The notes under the pieces are model-generated. The model searched no databases, was not told where the DNA came from, and worked only from the letters and a program-made list of their open reading frames with translations. From Rhizophagus irregularis (Eukaryota > Glomeromycota > Glomeromycetes > Glomerales > Glomeraceae), in contig NC_089454.1 in the NCBI RefSeq assembly GCF_026210795.1, positions 124,001 through 188,000 on the forward strand: 64,000 bases of DNA, in the 5' to 3' direction. A program made the translations under genes and the position numbers. Shown one piece after another: positions 22,201-33,514 of the stretch. Within the stretch, counting starts at the first letter, position 1. Each line of letters starts with the position of its first letter.

Positions 22201-22760
22201 TTGATCTAATTCTTGCATATAATAATCATCTTGCAAGCTACCATTGCTTGAATTTTCATAATCCTCTAAGCTACCATTGCTTGAATTTTCATAATCCTCT
22301 AAGCTACCATCACTTGAATTTTCATAATCCTCTAAGCTACCATTACTTGAATTTTCATAATCCTCTAAGTTATCATAATTGTTATCATCTAGCGAGTTAT
22401 CATTGTCACTTAAATCTTGTAAGTCATTATCATTATTTAAATTATTATCTTGTAATAATTTATCATGAAACTCATCCATAGTTAAATCAGTATTTTGATA
22501 AAAATCTTGAAATTGTATATTATCGCCCCTATCACTTTTATTAATATAAATAAAAATTAGTTAAGTTTTTAGTTTACTTAGTATTAAACTGAAAAAACTC
22601 ACCTTACTTCAATACTTTGGCTATTCATATTTGTATCTTTTATCCATTCAAGTTCTTTTTTTCTATGCTTTTTTACAGTTGGAACGGTATAATACTTACC
22701 GCCTAATTCAGGGTTTTCTGCTTTACAAATAAAACATTTACACAATACTTTTTCTGACAT
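19255..22760 (-). mobile_element. tnp2/Plavaka-type CACTA transposase gene
   Basis: Minus-strand exons include 22603-22760 (MSEKVLCKCFICKAENPELG), 22146-22534 (acidic, four 11-residue repeats SLEDYENSSNG), ~21359-22103 (CPYCNESRYD; SVDGYQIF; LINANLSPEKRVLKENLL; IPGPKEPKDFNSF), 20950-21279 (LSWSGDTPGLTKLMCFTGHN, CRYCNIKG), 20403-20880 (FALDIMHLMFEN), 19848-20274 (WATWQFPMERICGML), then 19,255-19,745. The order and motifs match tnp2-like transposases that carry out cut-and-paste transposition. Three places do not close in frame: the exon 2/3 junction, the junction near 19,570, and a T7 tract (A7 on plus, 19472-19478). The copy is probably inactive. Terminal CACTA repeats were not found. Confidence 0.75.
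22233..22370 (-). repeat. 33-bp in-frame coding minisatellite
   Basis: Four tandem copies of a 33-base unit inside exon 2 of the transposase encode the acidic repeat SLEDYENSSNG. Copy number is a likely length polymorphism. Confidence 0.8.
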
Positions 22761-22769
22761 TATAAAATT

Positions 22770-23100
22770 GAAAAATTAAAAAAGGGAATTTTATTTATAA
22801 AAGTGTGTTAAATTCAAAGATATTTTTACTGAGCGACAGAGCGTGATCAACTTAATCTCCTGATTAAAATATTGATAACCGATATGTATCACAAGAAGGG
22901 AGGTTTATATTTGTACTACTTGGCAAAAAAAATTTAATAAAGATGAAGCATCAGCGTGAATTTTTTCTTTTTTAAATAACTTCTGAAATTTGGAACTCTT
23001 TTATTATTATTATTTTTTAATTACTTAATGTTTAGGGATTTTTTTTTTAGGAATCAGCTTTATGTTGAGTGGGTCTTAAATTGAGGGAATTTGGTTATTT
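22770..23100. other. Spacer upstream of the transposase
   Basis: Should contain the transposase promoter and one terminus of the element. No CACTA/TAGTG terminal motif was found by eye. Confidence 0.35.
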
Positions 23101-23159
23101 AAATCCCATTCATCATATCAATATAACAAATTGGAATCCATGTTGAAAAGATTGTGAAG

Positions 23160-24850
23160 TAGGTGGTGGTGATGCTGTAGTAGCAGAAGTATGTATCATT
23201 TTAATGTTTTTTATTCTATGATCTATTAGATATAATTACACACTTTTCATAATGATAATGTATTTATATGCAATTAATGATATAAATTATATTTAATAGA
23301 TATAACTCTTATTTTCTTTACTTGACGTAATATTCATAGTGATGATGTTAGAACATGACTTGGGCTTAAACACAATAAAACAATCATTATTTTTTATGCT
23401 ATAGTAAGTGCCCAGTTTCTTTTTCATTTCTTTTATTATTATTTATTTTTCACTATTTTTTTTATTAAATTTTTTTCTATTTATTTCTTTCCTTTATTTT
23501 TCTTCTTTTATGATCGGAAAGCCTTGGAACAGTTTTAACTTGATGTTGCAGTACCATAGTAAGTGTTAGATTCTTTTTTTTTCTTTTTTTTTATTAATTT
23601 TTATTTTACTATTTTTTTTATTAAATTTTTTTCTTTATTTTCCTTCTTTTAGGATCAGTTTGAGTTCGGATTGATGTTGCAGTACCATACCCTGTAAAAA
23701 ATATGATCTGTGTTTTATCTTTCCATGTTTTTCCATGAATGTATCATTTTCATGGAATTTATAGCCTTAAATCATGGAAATTTTCATCTCGCTAATACAG
23801 ATATCCGTGAATATATCATTTTCACAGAATTTTTTATAGAAGACACAGAGAAAGAATGGAAATATTCAGATAAAAATTTTTTATAGGGATAGTACCATAG
23901 TAGGCATCAGATTCTTTTTTTATTTATTTTTTTTGATTTATTTGTTTTTTTTTTGATTTTCACTAATTTTTTTTTATTAAATTTTTTCAATTTTTTTTCT
24001 TTCCTTCATTTTCTTCTTTTAAGATCAGGAAGTCTTGGTTAGGTTTCAGCGCGTGGTTGCAGTGCCACAGTAAGTTCCAAATATTTTTTGAAAAGTTTTT
24101 CTTTTTTTTTTTATTAATTTGCCAATAATTTTTTTTTCTTTTCATCTCCTGAGATCGGGAACTCATAGGTCAGATGGAATGATACAATGGTAAGTGTCAA
24201 TTCTCATTTCTTTTTCGTTTCAAATAAATTTTTATTATTATTATTTATTAATATCTTTTTACCTTAGATTCAGAAGTTTCAGCGTAATGCAACAGTAAGA
24301 ATTAATTTCTTTTTTTCACTCTTTTTTCCTGTTTCATTCATTCATTCTTTTTGTTTATATTTACTAATATTTTTCCTTTATTATTTTTCTAATTTAGATT
24401 CGGGAGAGGAGGGCTTGGATCAGATTGTGCGCCTACTGCTGCGGTACTATAGTAAGTGCTGGGTTCTTTTTTTTCATTGTGAATTTTTCCTTTATTTGAT
24501 TATTTTAATTAATACTTTTTATTAACTTTCTTTCTTTAGTTTTCTTCTTTTAGGTTCAAGAAGAGCTAGATTGGATTCTGCATGATGTTGTGGCATTATG
24601 TAAGTGCTATATATCTTTTTTTTTCATTTTTTATTCCTTTTTTATACTTTTTAAGTCTTTAGATTCAGATTGGATGAGACGTACTTATTGGATGTGATAC
24701 TACTGTACACTGTAAGCACTAAATTTTTTTTCATTTTGAAACTTTTTCCCTTATTTTTTCATTTTTTTAATTTTTTTTTTAATTTTTTTTTCTTTGTCTT
24801 TTAGGTGGGAAGTTTTAGATCAGGTTTAGCAGTGCAAATGGACCGATAGC
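23160..24850 (+). repeat. Tandem array of microexon/intron-like units
   Basis: About ten units of 120-180 bp. Each has a T-rich tract ending in TTTTAG or TTTAAG, a 27-58-nt block that starts ATTCAG, ATCAGG or GATCAG and ends in GTTGCAGTACCATA-like sequence, then a donor-like GTAAGT or GTAAGC. The blocks diverge in sequence and length while the splice-like borders persist. No common reading frame links them. The unit at 23,652-23,899 is split by a MITE. Confidence 0.6.
23690..23890. mobile_element. 201-bp MITE with CCCTRTAAAAAAT ends
   Basis: The element starts CCCTGTAAAAAATATGATC and ends in TTTTTTATAGGGAT, inverted terminal repeats of about 13 bases plus a matching CAGAT/ATCTG further in. 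It is flanked by AGTACCATA at 23681-23689 and 23891-23899, a 9-bp direct repeat present once in neighbouring array units. No coding capacity. A 9-bp duplication would fit a Mutator-like origin, but the ends are slightly asymmetric. Confidence 0.75.
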
Positions 24851-25687
24851 TCCCTCATCAGCTTTAAAAAATTTATTATCAACATTTCTTAAAAATTTAC
24901 GAAGATGATTAGCAAAAATTATTTTTGCTCAAAAACTCCCACGTTCTGGTAAGATTTATCCAGAAAAGAAGAAATTACACACGAATGCTAACTTCAAAGA
25001 ATATTGTCTAGTGGATACCTCAAGACCCTTTTCCTTCTTATGATACCTATCACCAAATCTGACCCGTATTATTCAAGCACGTCAGAAAATACCCTAACAA
25101 ATGATCTTCAAAAATTGACACATGATTCATTAGTGCAAAAATCATCTGACCACCTGTTTTGTTAAATATTTAATTTTACTTTAGTTTTATGCAGAGTTGC
25201 AGACCTTCGTTCATCTTTAATCTCAATACAATATATAAGCAGGATAGACTTATAGTATTTAGTGAAGTAGATCTCCAGATCTGAAATAACAATGTTAAAA
25301 TTTCTTTTGTATTTGTGTTAATTTTGTGGTTTTCATGTGGAATCTCACAAATTTATTAAATCTTCCTAGAAATTGTTTTACAATAAAGTATACCTTTATC
25401 TACAATTTATATTATTGTGTTGTGTTTAAAAATAAATAAATAAGATGTCTTAAAAAAATGAAAAAAATGATCATCCCTATGATGACCAATCTTTTTTATT
25501 TTATTTTTTTAAGTCTAGCTACATATGAAAACTTAAATCAGAATTTTGTAGTGGCAAATAGCAATAGCGAACAATTAATAATAACAATTTATAATACTAA
25601 TATTGTAAATAACAAGCAATTATTGATAATGATAAATTCCATAATAAATTTTTATTTGAATAATTAAACGAACAGATAATTCAAAAA

Positions 25688-25737
<50 letters not shown>

Positions 25738-26200
25738 ATTATTTTTTCTAAAAATTTAAAAAATAATAATGATCAAGTTAATTTATTTTATTTAGATGAT
25801 TTAATGTAATAAATTATACAACATCAGATCCAAACTCTACTCCAAACCAGTTTTTGAACTTGATCTGACTCGTAGAACCAAAACCGAACTGGTAAAGTCG
25901 TTCCCATCCCTATTACATGTGACAATTGTGACATACGTTGATAATTTAATTTTACTACCATTGTGATTTGTAAATTATAAAATTATAATAATTTTACTAA
26001 TATAGAAATGCGCAGCTACTGATTTTATTTATTTTATTTATTAGGTTAACTTTGCTCTGAGCTAATACAAAAAAATATTTAAGTACATTCTGCCTATTGT
26101 ACGTGGTTTATACCTGAATGTTACCTCTTATTCATCTACCCTATCCTTCAAACCAATAATGGCTTCTGTCTTGTGGTCTCGTGTTAATCAGTTCATCCCT
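24851..26200. other. Intergenic, with one poly-A run
   Basis: No convincing gene. 25,458-25,667 is open (69 codons with a hydrophobic start) but AT-driven in composition. A 46-base A run lies at 25,690-25,735 and could be a retroposon tail, though no element body was recognised upstream. Confidence 0.35.
25690..25735 (+). repeat. Poly-A tract (46 nt)
   Basis: An uninterrupted run of 46 A. Its length may be affected by sequencing or assembly. Confidence 0.85.
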
Positions 26201-26214
26201 TCCATTGTATTTTA

Positions 26215-26564
26215 ATAAAATTCCAATCCATAGCAAATCTTTTTTTTAAAAAAAAATCTGTACATATTCCGGACATTTTCTGTATAGAAAAACGGCAATT
26301 TTTTTTTTAAAAAAAATTCTATACAAATTCCGGACATTTTCCGTATTAGAAAATTAATAATTTTTTTTTTTAAAAAAAATTCTGTACATATTCCGGACAA
26401 TTAATAATTTTATGTACATATTCTGGACATTTAAAAACTTGTGAACGGATGATGTGATTATTTTTTAGGACGAAAAATGGTCATTTTCTGGACACATTCA
26501 AATATGCCAGGACATTTTCCGGACATTTTTGTAGATGCTTTCCGGACAATCCTTTTTTATAGGG
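26215..26564. repeat. TCCGGACA repeat cluster, ~62-bp tandem units
   Basis: Three tandem ~62-bp units, each with a T-run/A-run pair followed by TCTGTACATATTCCGGACAT, and then further copies of TCCGGACA. The cluster ends TTTTTTATAGGG at 26,564, the same terminal motif as the clusters at 11,287 and 23,690. Confidence 0.65.
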
Positions 26565-26739
26565 CATATTATGCCAATTAAATTGCGAGGTATCGGTATC
26601 AGAGGTATCGGTATTAGGGGCTAAAGGTGTGGAACCCTCCAGAACAAATCCTCAACTGATGTCAAGGGGAAACAAGTGTGATTAAAAATCGAATTCTGCC
26701 GTAATGTAACAACAATTTCACACATTTATACCTGTTTTC

Positions 26740-27033
26740 ACTGTCTCTTGTCCTGTAGAAAAACAACAAAAAAAAAGAAATTTACAAAGTAAGTCAGCAA
26801 AACATGTCTCAGCAGTGAAGTAATGAACTGCGAATTTCTTGTTCGAGAAGTAGCTTCGGGCACTTGTACAATGATGTGAATGTTATCCTTATCCTCATCC
26901 TTTATCTTAAAACATTGTTTAAGATTATGGTTAGGTCTCAATTTCTCGCCAATAATGATTTTATCGCCAACGATAACAGAAAAATATCATCAAAAGACTT
27001 TCCTAAGAGTATACAATTTAGTGACATCACCAT
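26740..27033 (-). pseudogene. Crinkler N-terminal relic
   Basis: The minus strand starts MVMSLNCILLGKSFDDIFLL (ATG at 27,033), then in another frame reads GEKLRPNHNLKQCFKIKD and DNIHIIVQVPEA. A hydrophobic start with LNC-LLG, followed some distance on by H-I-H-V-V-P, is typical of the ubiquitin-like N-terminal part of Crinkler-type proteins in Rhizophagus. The middle is compressed and the frame is broken. No ATPase part follows; the one at 10,400-11,110 belongs to another gene. Confidence 0.5.
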
Positions 27034-27599
27034 TTTGGAAATAAATCTGTAAATCGATAAAAAGAATTTTAGAGAAAGAAGTACTTTTTGGAGAGAGAAA
27101 AGAGAAAAGTTTTGAGAAAGTTTGAGATAGTTATATTATATACTTGTAAAAAAAAAATTTATGCGATAATATGATGAGTATTCACTATCGATTAAAAAGG
27201 TGAATTACTGTACGCAATTATTTGGTTGCGACCGTATTTGACTAAGTGTGAAATGTATTATGTAAATTTTCTTTTTTACTATAACTAGTATTTTTTATTT
27301 TTATTTTTATTAATGGTTATCAGTTAGGAACCTAAACTGACGCGAATTAAAATAATTTACAAATAATAAGAAAATTGAATTACAAAGATAATGATGAAGA
27401 ATTTATTACAGTATCTAGTCATGAAGAATTTAAATAGCTTATCCTTTATATTTAAAGAATAAGAAGCTAGAAATGTGGTGAATTGAATTTGGTATCGGTT
27501 GAATTTTCCATACATTTTAAAGTAAGAAAAAAATACTGTATAATCACATTACTAGTAGTCAAATAAATTTTTTTAAACGATTTTAGTTAGTATCATAAC
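27034..27599. other. Intergenic, nothing recognised
   Basis: AT-rich spacer without coding signal or repeats that were recognised. Confidence 0.35.
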
Positions 27600-28135
27600 T
27601 AGTTATACTTATTGGTATAACAATATCTGGTTTTTTTTTTGGTATGACAATATCTGTGTTTAAATTATTTTTTTTTTAATTATTATATTACATATGGAGT
27701 AATAAATCATCAATAAAAGTTTAGATTAAAATTTGTCTTTTATCACATGTAATTCTTATTGTCTAGGGGGTAAATATTTTAATAATAATAATAGCAAAGA
27801 GGGAGGGAACGCCGATATATAATAAGAGTAATATGTCAATTTTATTTTGGAACATCTAAAGAGATGAGAAAATCGATTAACATCGTATATTTCAAGAAGC
27901 TAATCCGAACTAACCTTATTATTACTTTTGCGGAATATACAGCAGATTGTAAATATCAATGATCAAGATAATGGTAGGTTTAAATTTTATTAGAATTTTC
28001 GTTTGATTTTTCGCTTGATTATTGCTTATATTTGCACAAAATTTGCAGGATCAATTTGAATACACTTTTGGGGAAATGATTCTATCACAACCACCTCCCC
28101 TTAATTTAACAATAAAATAATTTAACGCTATCCAT
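27600..28135 (-). repeat. Dispersed repeat, copy 2 (inverted relative to 4,455-5,065)
   Basis: Reverse-complement match to copy 1 over about 500 bases with many shared blocks. It lacks the ~115-base segment present in copy 1 at about 4,825-4,940 and carries its own small indels, so both copies are old or independently truncated. Confidence 0.7.
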
Positions 28136-28690
28136 ATGTAAAGGGATTTTTTTTAATAAGAATGTGACGTATTACAATAAAAAAAATGATACATGCAAAA
28201 AAAATTATAAACTGTCTGATAAATTTGCCCCATTGCTTTATTGATCATATGAAAAAAAATATATAAAATACAGGCTACATGAAGATGCTATTTATTCGAT
28301 GTATTCTCTTTTTACAAGATAGTCCGCTACAGTTCACAGACTCATCACATGACTTTTGACAGAAATTTTGTTCTATGACTGCGGAAATAATTATCCGTAA
28401 AATTCTTTTCTATAATAATAAAATATGGATTGAAAATTGTACCAAAGCTTAAAGCTTATATACTAGTTATAGTAATTTATCTTTTGTTGCATTTCCATAA
28501 ATTTTAGGCAACATAAATCATTACATTTCCCACACTTAGTCAAATACGGTCAACCATACAACCGAAAAATTTTTTAATAAATACTCATGATAAATACTTG
28601 ATAAATACTCATTGATTTTTTTTTTTTGATTTTATGATTTTCATTTTTTATAATTTTTCACCATCACATAATATTATCCAATACTTCATA
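28136..28690. other. Intergenic, nothing recognised
   Basis: AT-rich spacer between copy 2 of the dispersed repeat and the next gene. Poly-T runs, no structure. Confidence 0.35.
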
Positions 28691-29395
28691 ATGTCAAGAA
28701 AAAAGACTGCTCAGTCTATATTGTAAGTGATAAAAAATGAATGTGAAAGAAGTAAAAGAAATAAAAATGGTTTATGCGAGTTATTAGAAAATATAAATGT
28801 TCCAGTTTCACAATGATACTATATATTGTAGCAGTTGATACTAATCCCTTCCTGTTTCAGATTATACCAGAATAATGCTATTAGAAAAAAATCAACTATA
28901 GGACACACCAGAATCAAAGATCTCCTTTTTGATGAGATTAAAAAAATTCCATGGAATCCAGATAAATTTCCTGGGGAAAATCTAAGCAAAAATGTATATT
29001 TAATATGAATTTCTTAGAGAAGGATGAGGAAAAAAAAGTGAGAAAAACTATCAGAGAGTTTCTTTATCAATATATAGAGACCTGTGATTCAGACTACTTC
29101 AAAATTATAAAAGATAAAGACTAAATGACATACGTTTGCATTAGTAAAATTCCTAAATTATTAACCTTTATCTATTATTTTTTGATAGGGCTGATGAACT
29201 AAGCGAAGAACTTGGTGCTCTTGTGGTGATTGACAAGAGTGAAGTTAACAAATCAATACTTTCTAATTTTACAAAAGCAAAAAATAATCCAAGCACCATT
29301 GATTCTACATCTATGAATCTCAGTAAAATCGTTGAAAAACTCAAGAAAATTGGGCAAGACCTATCAATTAATTCATATATGCAACATCAGTTGAC
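28691..29395 (+). pseudogene. Unrecognised gene truncated by a LINE fragment
   Basis: ATG at 28,691 begins MSRKKTAQSI. An intron (GTAAGT .. TTTCAG) follows, then an exon reading LYQNNAIRKKSTIGHTRIKD and KKIPWNPDKFPGENLSKN, a short disrupted junction, KVRKTIREFLYQYIETCDSD to a stop at about 29,122, and a further exon after TTGATAG reading ADELSEELGALVVIDKSEVN.. up to about 29,391. There the sequence changes into the end of a LINE on the opposite strand, with no stop codon in host-like sequence. The protein is Lys-rich and of unknown family. Confidence 0.45.
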
Positions 29396-30120
29396 CATAC
29401 CCATATTTCTCTCTGCACGAACAGGAATTTAGCTATTATGATATATGGGGATATGCGCACTACTGAGTAATAATGCTTCATCCATCTATTATGGATCACA
29501 AGTGCCATTCCTGATCCTTTAGTTTTTTGATCGCATTCACTGAAGATTATCGAATAAACTTTTGACTTAATGTCCTGGTTTATAAAATATTCCTGTCGAT
29601 AGTCTATATTAGTTTCTGATATAGCCATAATATCGATGCTATTTTCATTAATGAATTCCAGTAAGTTATGAAGTTTCTGTATAGACGGGACACTAGCAAT
29701 CCCATCTATATTGTGTGCTGCAATGTTCAACTCTAAAAACATTGAATCTTTCGTCTCTTGTTTGTTCGACTTCCCTTTAACAAATCTTAGCCTTTGTCTT
29801 GCTAAGAATACATTAATACTTTCTTCACTTGTCAATGAATCAACAACTTCTTCTATGTTGTCTTGATTCTTTTGAAAATCCCCTTTACAACCGTTAATTC
29901 ATTTGTTTCGGGGTATATTTTCTTTTTCTGCTTCGACCAGCTTTGTATCCGTTTTTGTTGTTGTGACCGTTCATCACTCGCGTGCTGTGTTGAGGACGCG
30001 TTATTGTCCTGATTACTCTTGTGGAGATTGCCCAGAGCTTGGCATTTTTCCCTCCCTTCCATTATTACTACACGTGTAACTTCGTTTATCATCTTGTGTA
30101 ACCTTCACTTTTGTTTTTTG
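29385..30120 (-). mobile_element. LINE 5' fragment: apurinic-type endonuclease domain
   Basis: 29,368-29,835 on the minus strand encodes an endonuclease/exonuclease/phosphatase fold: LNIAAHNIDGI, HNLLEFINENSIDIMAISE with the catalytic SETN, and GSGMALVIHNRWMK. The upstream ORF (29,853-30,092) is a basic, Gln/Ser-rich region like the LINE N-terminus, joined through a one-base frameshift near 29,880. No reverse transcriptase follows, so this is the 5' piece of an element. That is unusual because LINEs are normally 5'-truncated. Confidence 0.6.
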
Positions 30121-30935
30121 CTTAGACCGGCTAAAGAAAAAAACCCAATATAATATTAAAACTTAATTCTAAGGAGAGTTTTATATTATATGCTTTAAAT
30201 GTATTTATAGCTCTACTAGCAATTTTCTCACTTTCTGTAAAAGTTAATTCTAGAATATTATTTGAAATCACAAAATTTTATTATTTTGATGTACATTTAG
30301 CATGATTTATATAATGGATTAACCGAAAGGTTATAGCACCTTTCAACTTTTTATTTGTTGTGCAGTCTTACAAGTTAAAATCACAAGATATTAGCATTTT
30401 GCACAAGTGCATTTTTAGATTAGCTTGTGATTCACATTATTGTTATATTAAATATTGATATTATTTACTCCAATAACTTTATTTTGTTATACAAATAGAA
30501 ATATGAAAAGTATAGAAATATGGATTTAATATCAAAAAATATATATATTTAACCTTAAACTATTTTGCAGCCAAATTTGCCTGCAATTTTGTTTTTTAAT
30601 TAAAGACACTTTTAAATACCTTAAAATATTTTATTGCATAACCAATATTTTTGTAATAAATTCTATAGTATTTTCTAAGTAAAAATTGAAAAAAAAGTTC
30701 AATTTGATTAATGATTTTTTAAAAGTAAATAATAGACAAATTATAACAAATAGTAGCTAAATTTTTTAAATTGAAATATCTTTTTATCCATTAACCCTAG
30801 AAATATAAAATTACCACCATTTGATGCATCTTAATAAAAAGAATCCGATAGAAATAAAATTGTCCTTCTACAAATATTATTTGACAGGATAACTCATAAA
30901 ATCTAAAAATTTATAAATTAATATAACCTTTTATT
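30121..30935. other. Intergenic, nothing recognised
   Basis: Very AT-rich. No coding or repeat signal beyond homopolymers. Confidence 0.35.
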
Positions 30936-31484
30936 AGGACCCAGAAATATATATATAGGGGTCAGGTGGCAAAAAAATTTTTTACTATGAGCTGTACGCA
31001 GAGACTTTTTATATGAGTAGTACGCATAATTGACACCTGATATTGAAAATCCTGCAAAAATACGCAAATAAAATTTCAGACATTAAGTTATTAATTATTT
31101 TATCATGGCTTCTCTATTATTTATAAAACCAAATACTAATGTGAAAAAATAGAATTTACCATTTTTCAATAATATTTTTCTAAAATTACACTTTTAACCA
31201 TTAGAAATTTCTTTCAATTAATACTAAATATTACAATGCGGTTAATTAAATAAGTACGTACAATAAAAATATTTTATAAATAAGATTAGCCAAATTTAGG
31301 CCAAAAATACGCAAACTAATTTTTTACATATAAAAATTTTGATAAAAAATACGCAATCTTGATGACCTAACTATAGATGAAAAATTCTAAAATTGTACGC
31401 AAATCAAAACTTTACTCCGTCTAATTCCACTATGATGGCGACGCATCTGTGTACCCTACCCCTGTATATATATTTCTGGGTCCT
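30936..31484. mobile_element. 549-bp MITE, copy 1, 8-bp target duplication
   Basis: The element begins AGGACCCAGAAATATATA and ends with the inverted repeat TATATTTCTGGGTCCT; terminal repeats are about 27 bp with about one mismatch. It is flanked by CTTTTATT on both sides (30928-30935 and 31485-31492). It has no ORF. A second copy lies at 54,917-55,455. An 8-bp duplication is typical of hAT-superfamily transposition. Confidence 0.85.
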
Positions 31485-31492
31485 CTTTTATT

Positions 31493-32017
31493 TATCAATT
31501 TTAGAGTTATGATTTTATTACCATTAAATGCGCCTTAATAAGAGGAATCTAACAAATATAATTTCATCCTTCTATGATCACTAGATCTTAAGATATTTTA
31601 AAAATTCAAAAATTTTTAAAATTAATTTTAGCTCCTACAGTTTAAGGGATAAAAAATATAAATATATCATTTTGCTATCGCATTTACATATCGATGATAA
31701 AAAATTTTTCATCTGTAGCTTTATCAAAGGTTTCCCACCGCACATATTAATAAATTGTCTTAGATGTCTTAGATACCTCAAATGAAGGTATAAAATGGGA
31801 ATCATTTTAGTTGTTTGATTGTTTACATGCATAATGACGGTATCATGTATTTCTCTCAAATGAAAGTATAAATTGGAAATCATTTAGTTTACTATTATAA
31901 TCACCTGAATAACACATGTATAGATTTATATTTACATTTGCAAAACGCACACATTTTAAAAATCAATCATATAATCAAAGGGCGTATTGTCTATAATATA
32001 CTGGATGTCTTCATACG
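31493..32017. other. Intergenic, nothing firm
   Basis: An open stretch at 31,635-31,883 (minus) has two related segments (SNLYFHLREI and PILYLHLRYL) from a short internal duplication, but is otherwise unconvincing as a gene. Confidence 0.3.
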
Positions 32018-32534
32018 TCATTTTGAAATAGAATCAGCAGAGAAGGAATGAATTCGATTTATTTTATCTATACCTATTGCATTAAAAAGTGTATAGAGTT
32101 TCTTGACCTGCTCGATTCTTTTCTGTAAAAGTACATCAGAAGTACCTGCAGGAAGCTGAGCTTTAACTTCTTTATTTAGAATTTTACTGACTGTATTAGA
32201 CTCCGGATCAACTTGTTTTTCAGATGCTCTGGATAAGAGCTTTCCCAAATTGACAGTAACAAAAGATAGCTTCTTAGGTCACACGATTAACAAGGATTAC
32301 GGCATCACAAAGTTTTTCATACAAATGAGAAAAGGTTGGCGTTCCCATTTTTACTGCTAAGGGATCACAGCTTCGTATTATTTTCTCTAGGCAAACATCC
32401 AAAGAATCCTTGGCCTCGTTATACTTGGCCTTAAACTCATCAGCCATAAGTCTGGCGTTTTCTTGCCTAAGTAAGTCAATCTCAGATGCCATTTTCGAAA
32501 ATAATTTTATACACTGTATATTTGCATTCAACAT
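32018..32534 (-). pseudogene. Coiled-coil family gene, pseudogenised
   Basis: It reads MASEIDLLRQENARLMADEF (ATG at about 32,491), LEKIIRSCDPLAVKMGTP, LYEKLCDAVILVNR, then an in-frame TAA, FGKALIQSI, a frameshift, and ASEKQVDPESNTVSKILNKE to SFSADSISK. A short N-terminal coiled coil with this C-terminal block is an abundant Rhizophagus family (from memory). One nonsense and one frameshift mutation separate two otherwise well-kept halves. Confidence 0.55.
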
Positions 32535-33004
32535 TGGATGTAAAATCCCGTCGATTACATTATTCTCACTATTGATAAAAAATAATTTTTTTTTTTTGTT
32601 TAAAAATAAAGTAATTTTTTATTTTCTGATGGTATAACCAACTAAAACGGATAACGACATCAAAATAAAAAAATTCACGTGATTCCACTTTGTGAACTTA
32701 GTTCACGAAGTTTTGCCAAGAAAATTTCCCCTCAAAAATATATTTTTTTTCGGGAGGATAGTCTTCCATTATTTCCTTGTCTTAATTACGTAAAAATGCT
32801 TTATTAAATAGTTAGATTGACTCCCGCAGTAGCAAAGCTACCAGGGAATGCGAAAAATAAATACAAAAGTTCAGGACGTAGCCCGGATACATGACGAATT
32901 TACTATGCTACTCTATCTATTAATAAGTCCATTATGACTCATAAAATCCTCCTCACGTTCTTACACAATTCTATATCATCTTTATAGGTTCAGTATTTCT
33001 TGGT
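32535..33004. other. Intergenic, nothing recognised
   Basis: Spacer with a moderately GC-richer part at 32,860-32,900. No coding signal. Confidence 0.35.
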
Positions 33005-33514
33005 TTACCCCAAGAATGTTGTATCATTTAAGGACTGTAAACAATTGTCTAAGATCATTGTAGTCATATTCAACCCATACTTAATTAAGTGGCAAATCCT
33101 TCGGCCATTATAACTATTTTTCGACCATTTAAAATGGACTGGTGGAAAATCAGTTGGAATCCGAATACATTGTGGTAAGAATACAATCCTCATTCCATAA
33201 CGATTTTGCATTCGATGATTAGCGAACTGTTGCCATGTTGGAAAATATTCCTCACGATCTAATGTGCACCATGCTCCATATTTCTGCCAACTTAAACCGT
33301 CCCGAAACTTGGCATTATGCACATCTTCATATAATCTCAAACACAAGATCTCAAATTGTTGATTAGCATAACGATTTGATTTGTTAATGTTGTGGTTCAT
33401 AATGTTTCCTTTCAAACGGCGAACTTCAATTGACTCAGTAAATAGGGCGGAATTATCATAATTATATTTGATTTGCAATAAACTTTGATACTGTTCCTCA
33501 GAAATCTTAACCAT
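33005..33514 (-). CDS. Hypothetical protein, 169 aa, intronless
   Basis: ATG at 33,514 starts MVKISEEQYQSLLQIKYNYD. The protein has good composition with several Trp, Cys and His residues (WQKYGAWCTLDREEYFPTWQ; WSKNSYNGRRICHLIKYG) and no signal peptide or membrane segment. The cluster of aromatic and basic residues could indicate nucleic-acid association, but no family was recognised. It is complete from ATG to stop and unbroken, in contrast to its neighbours. Confidence 0.6.
   Translation of the reverse strand: MVKISEEQYQSLLQIKYNYDNSALFTESIEVRRLKGNIMNHNINKSNRYANQQFEILCLRLYEDVHNAKFRDGLSWQKYGAWCTLDREEYFPTWQQFANHRMQNRYGMRIVFLPQCIRIPTDFPPVHFKWSKNSYNGRRICHLIKYGLNMTTMILDNCLQSLNDTTFLG

Noticed and set aside
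22167-22481. Plus-strand ORF with repeated CLNFHNPLSYH motif
   Set aside because: It is the antisense shadow of the acidic repeat in transposase exon 2.
25458-25667. 69-codon ORF with signal-peptide-like start
   Set aside because: Composition is explained by AT-rich sequence (Asn/Ile/Tyr), with no family or splice context; kept only as a remark.
26212-26400. ORF with repeated MSGIC/FFLKKK motifs
   Set aside because: It is a by-product of the 62-bp tandem TCCGGACA repeat, not a protein.
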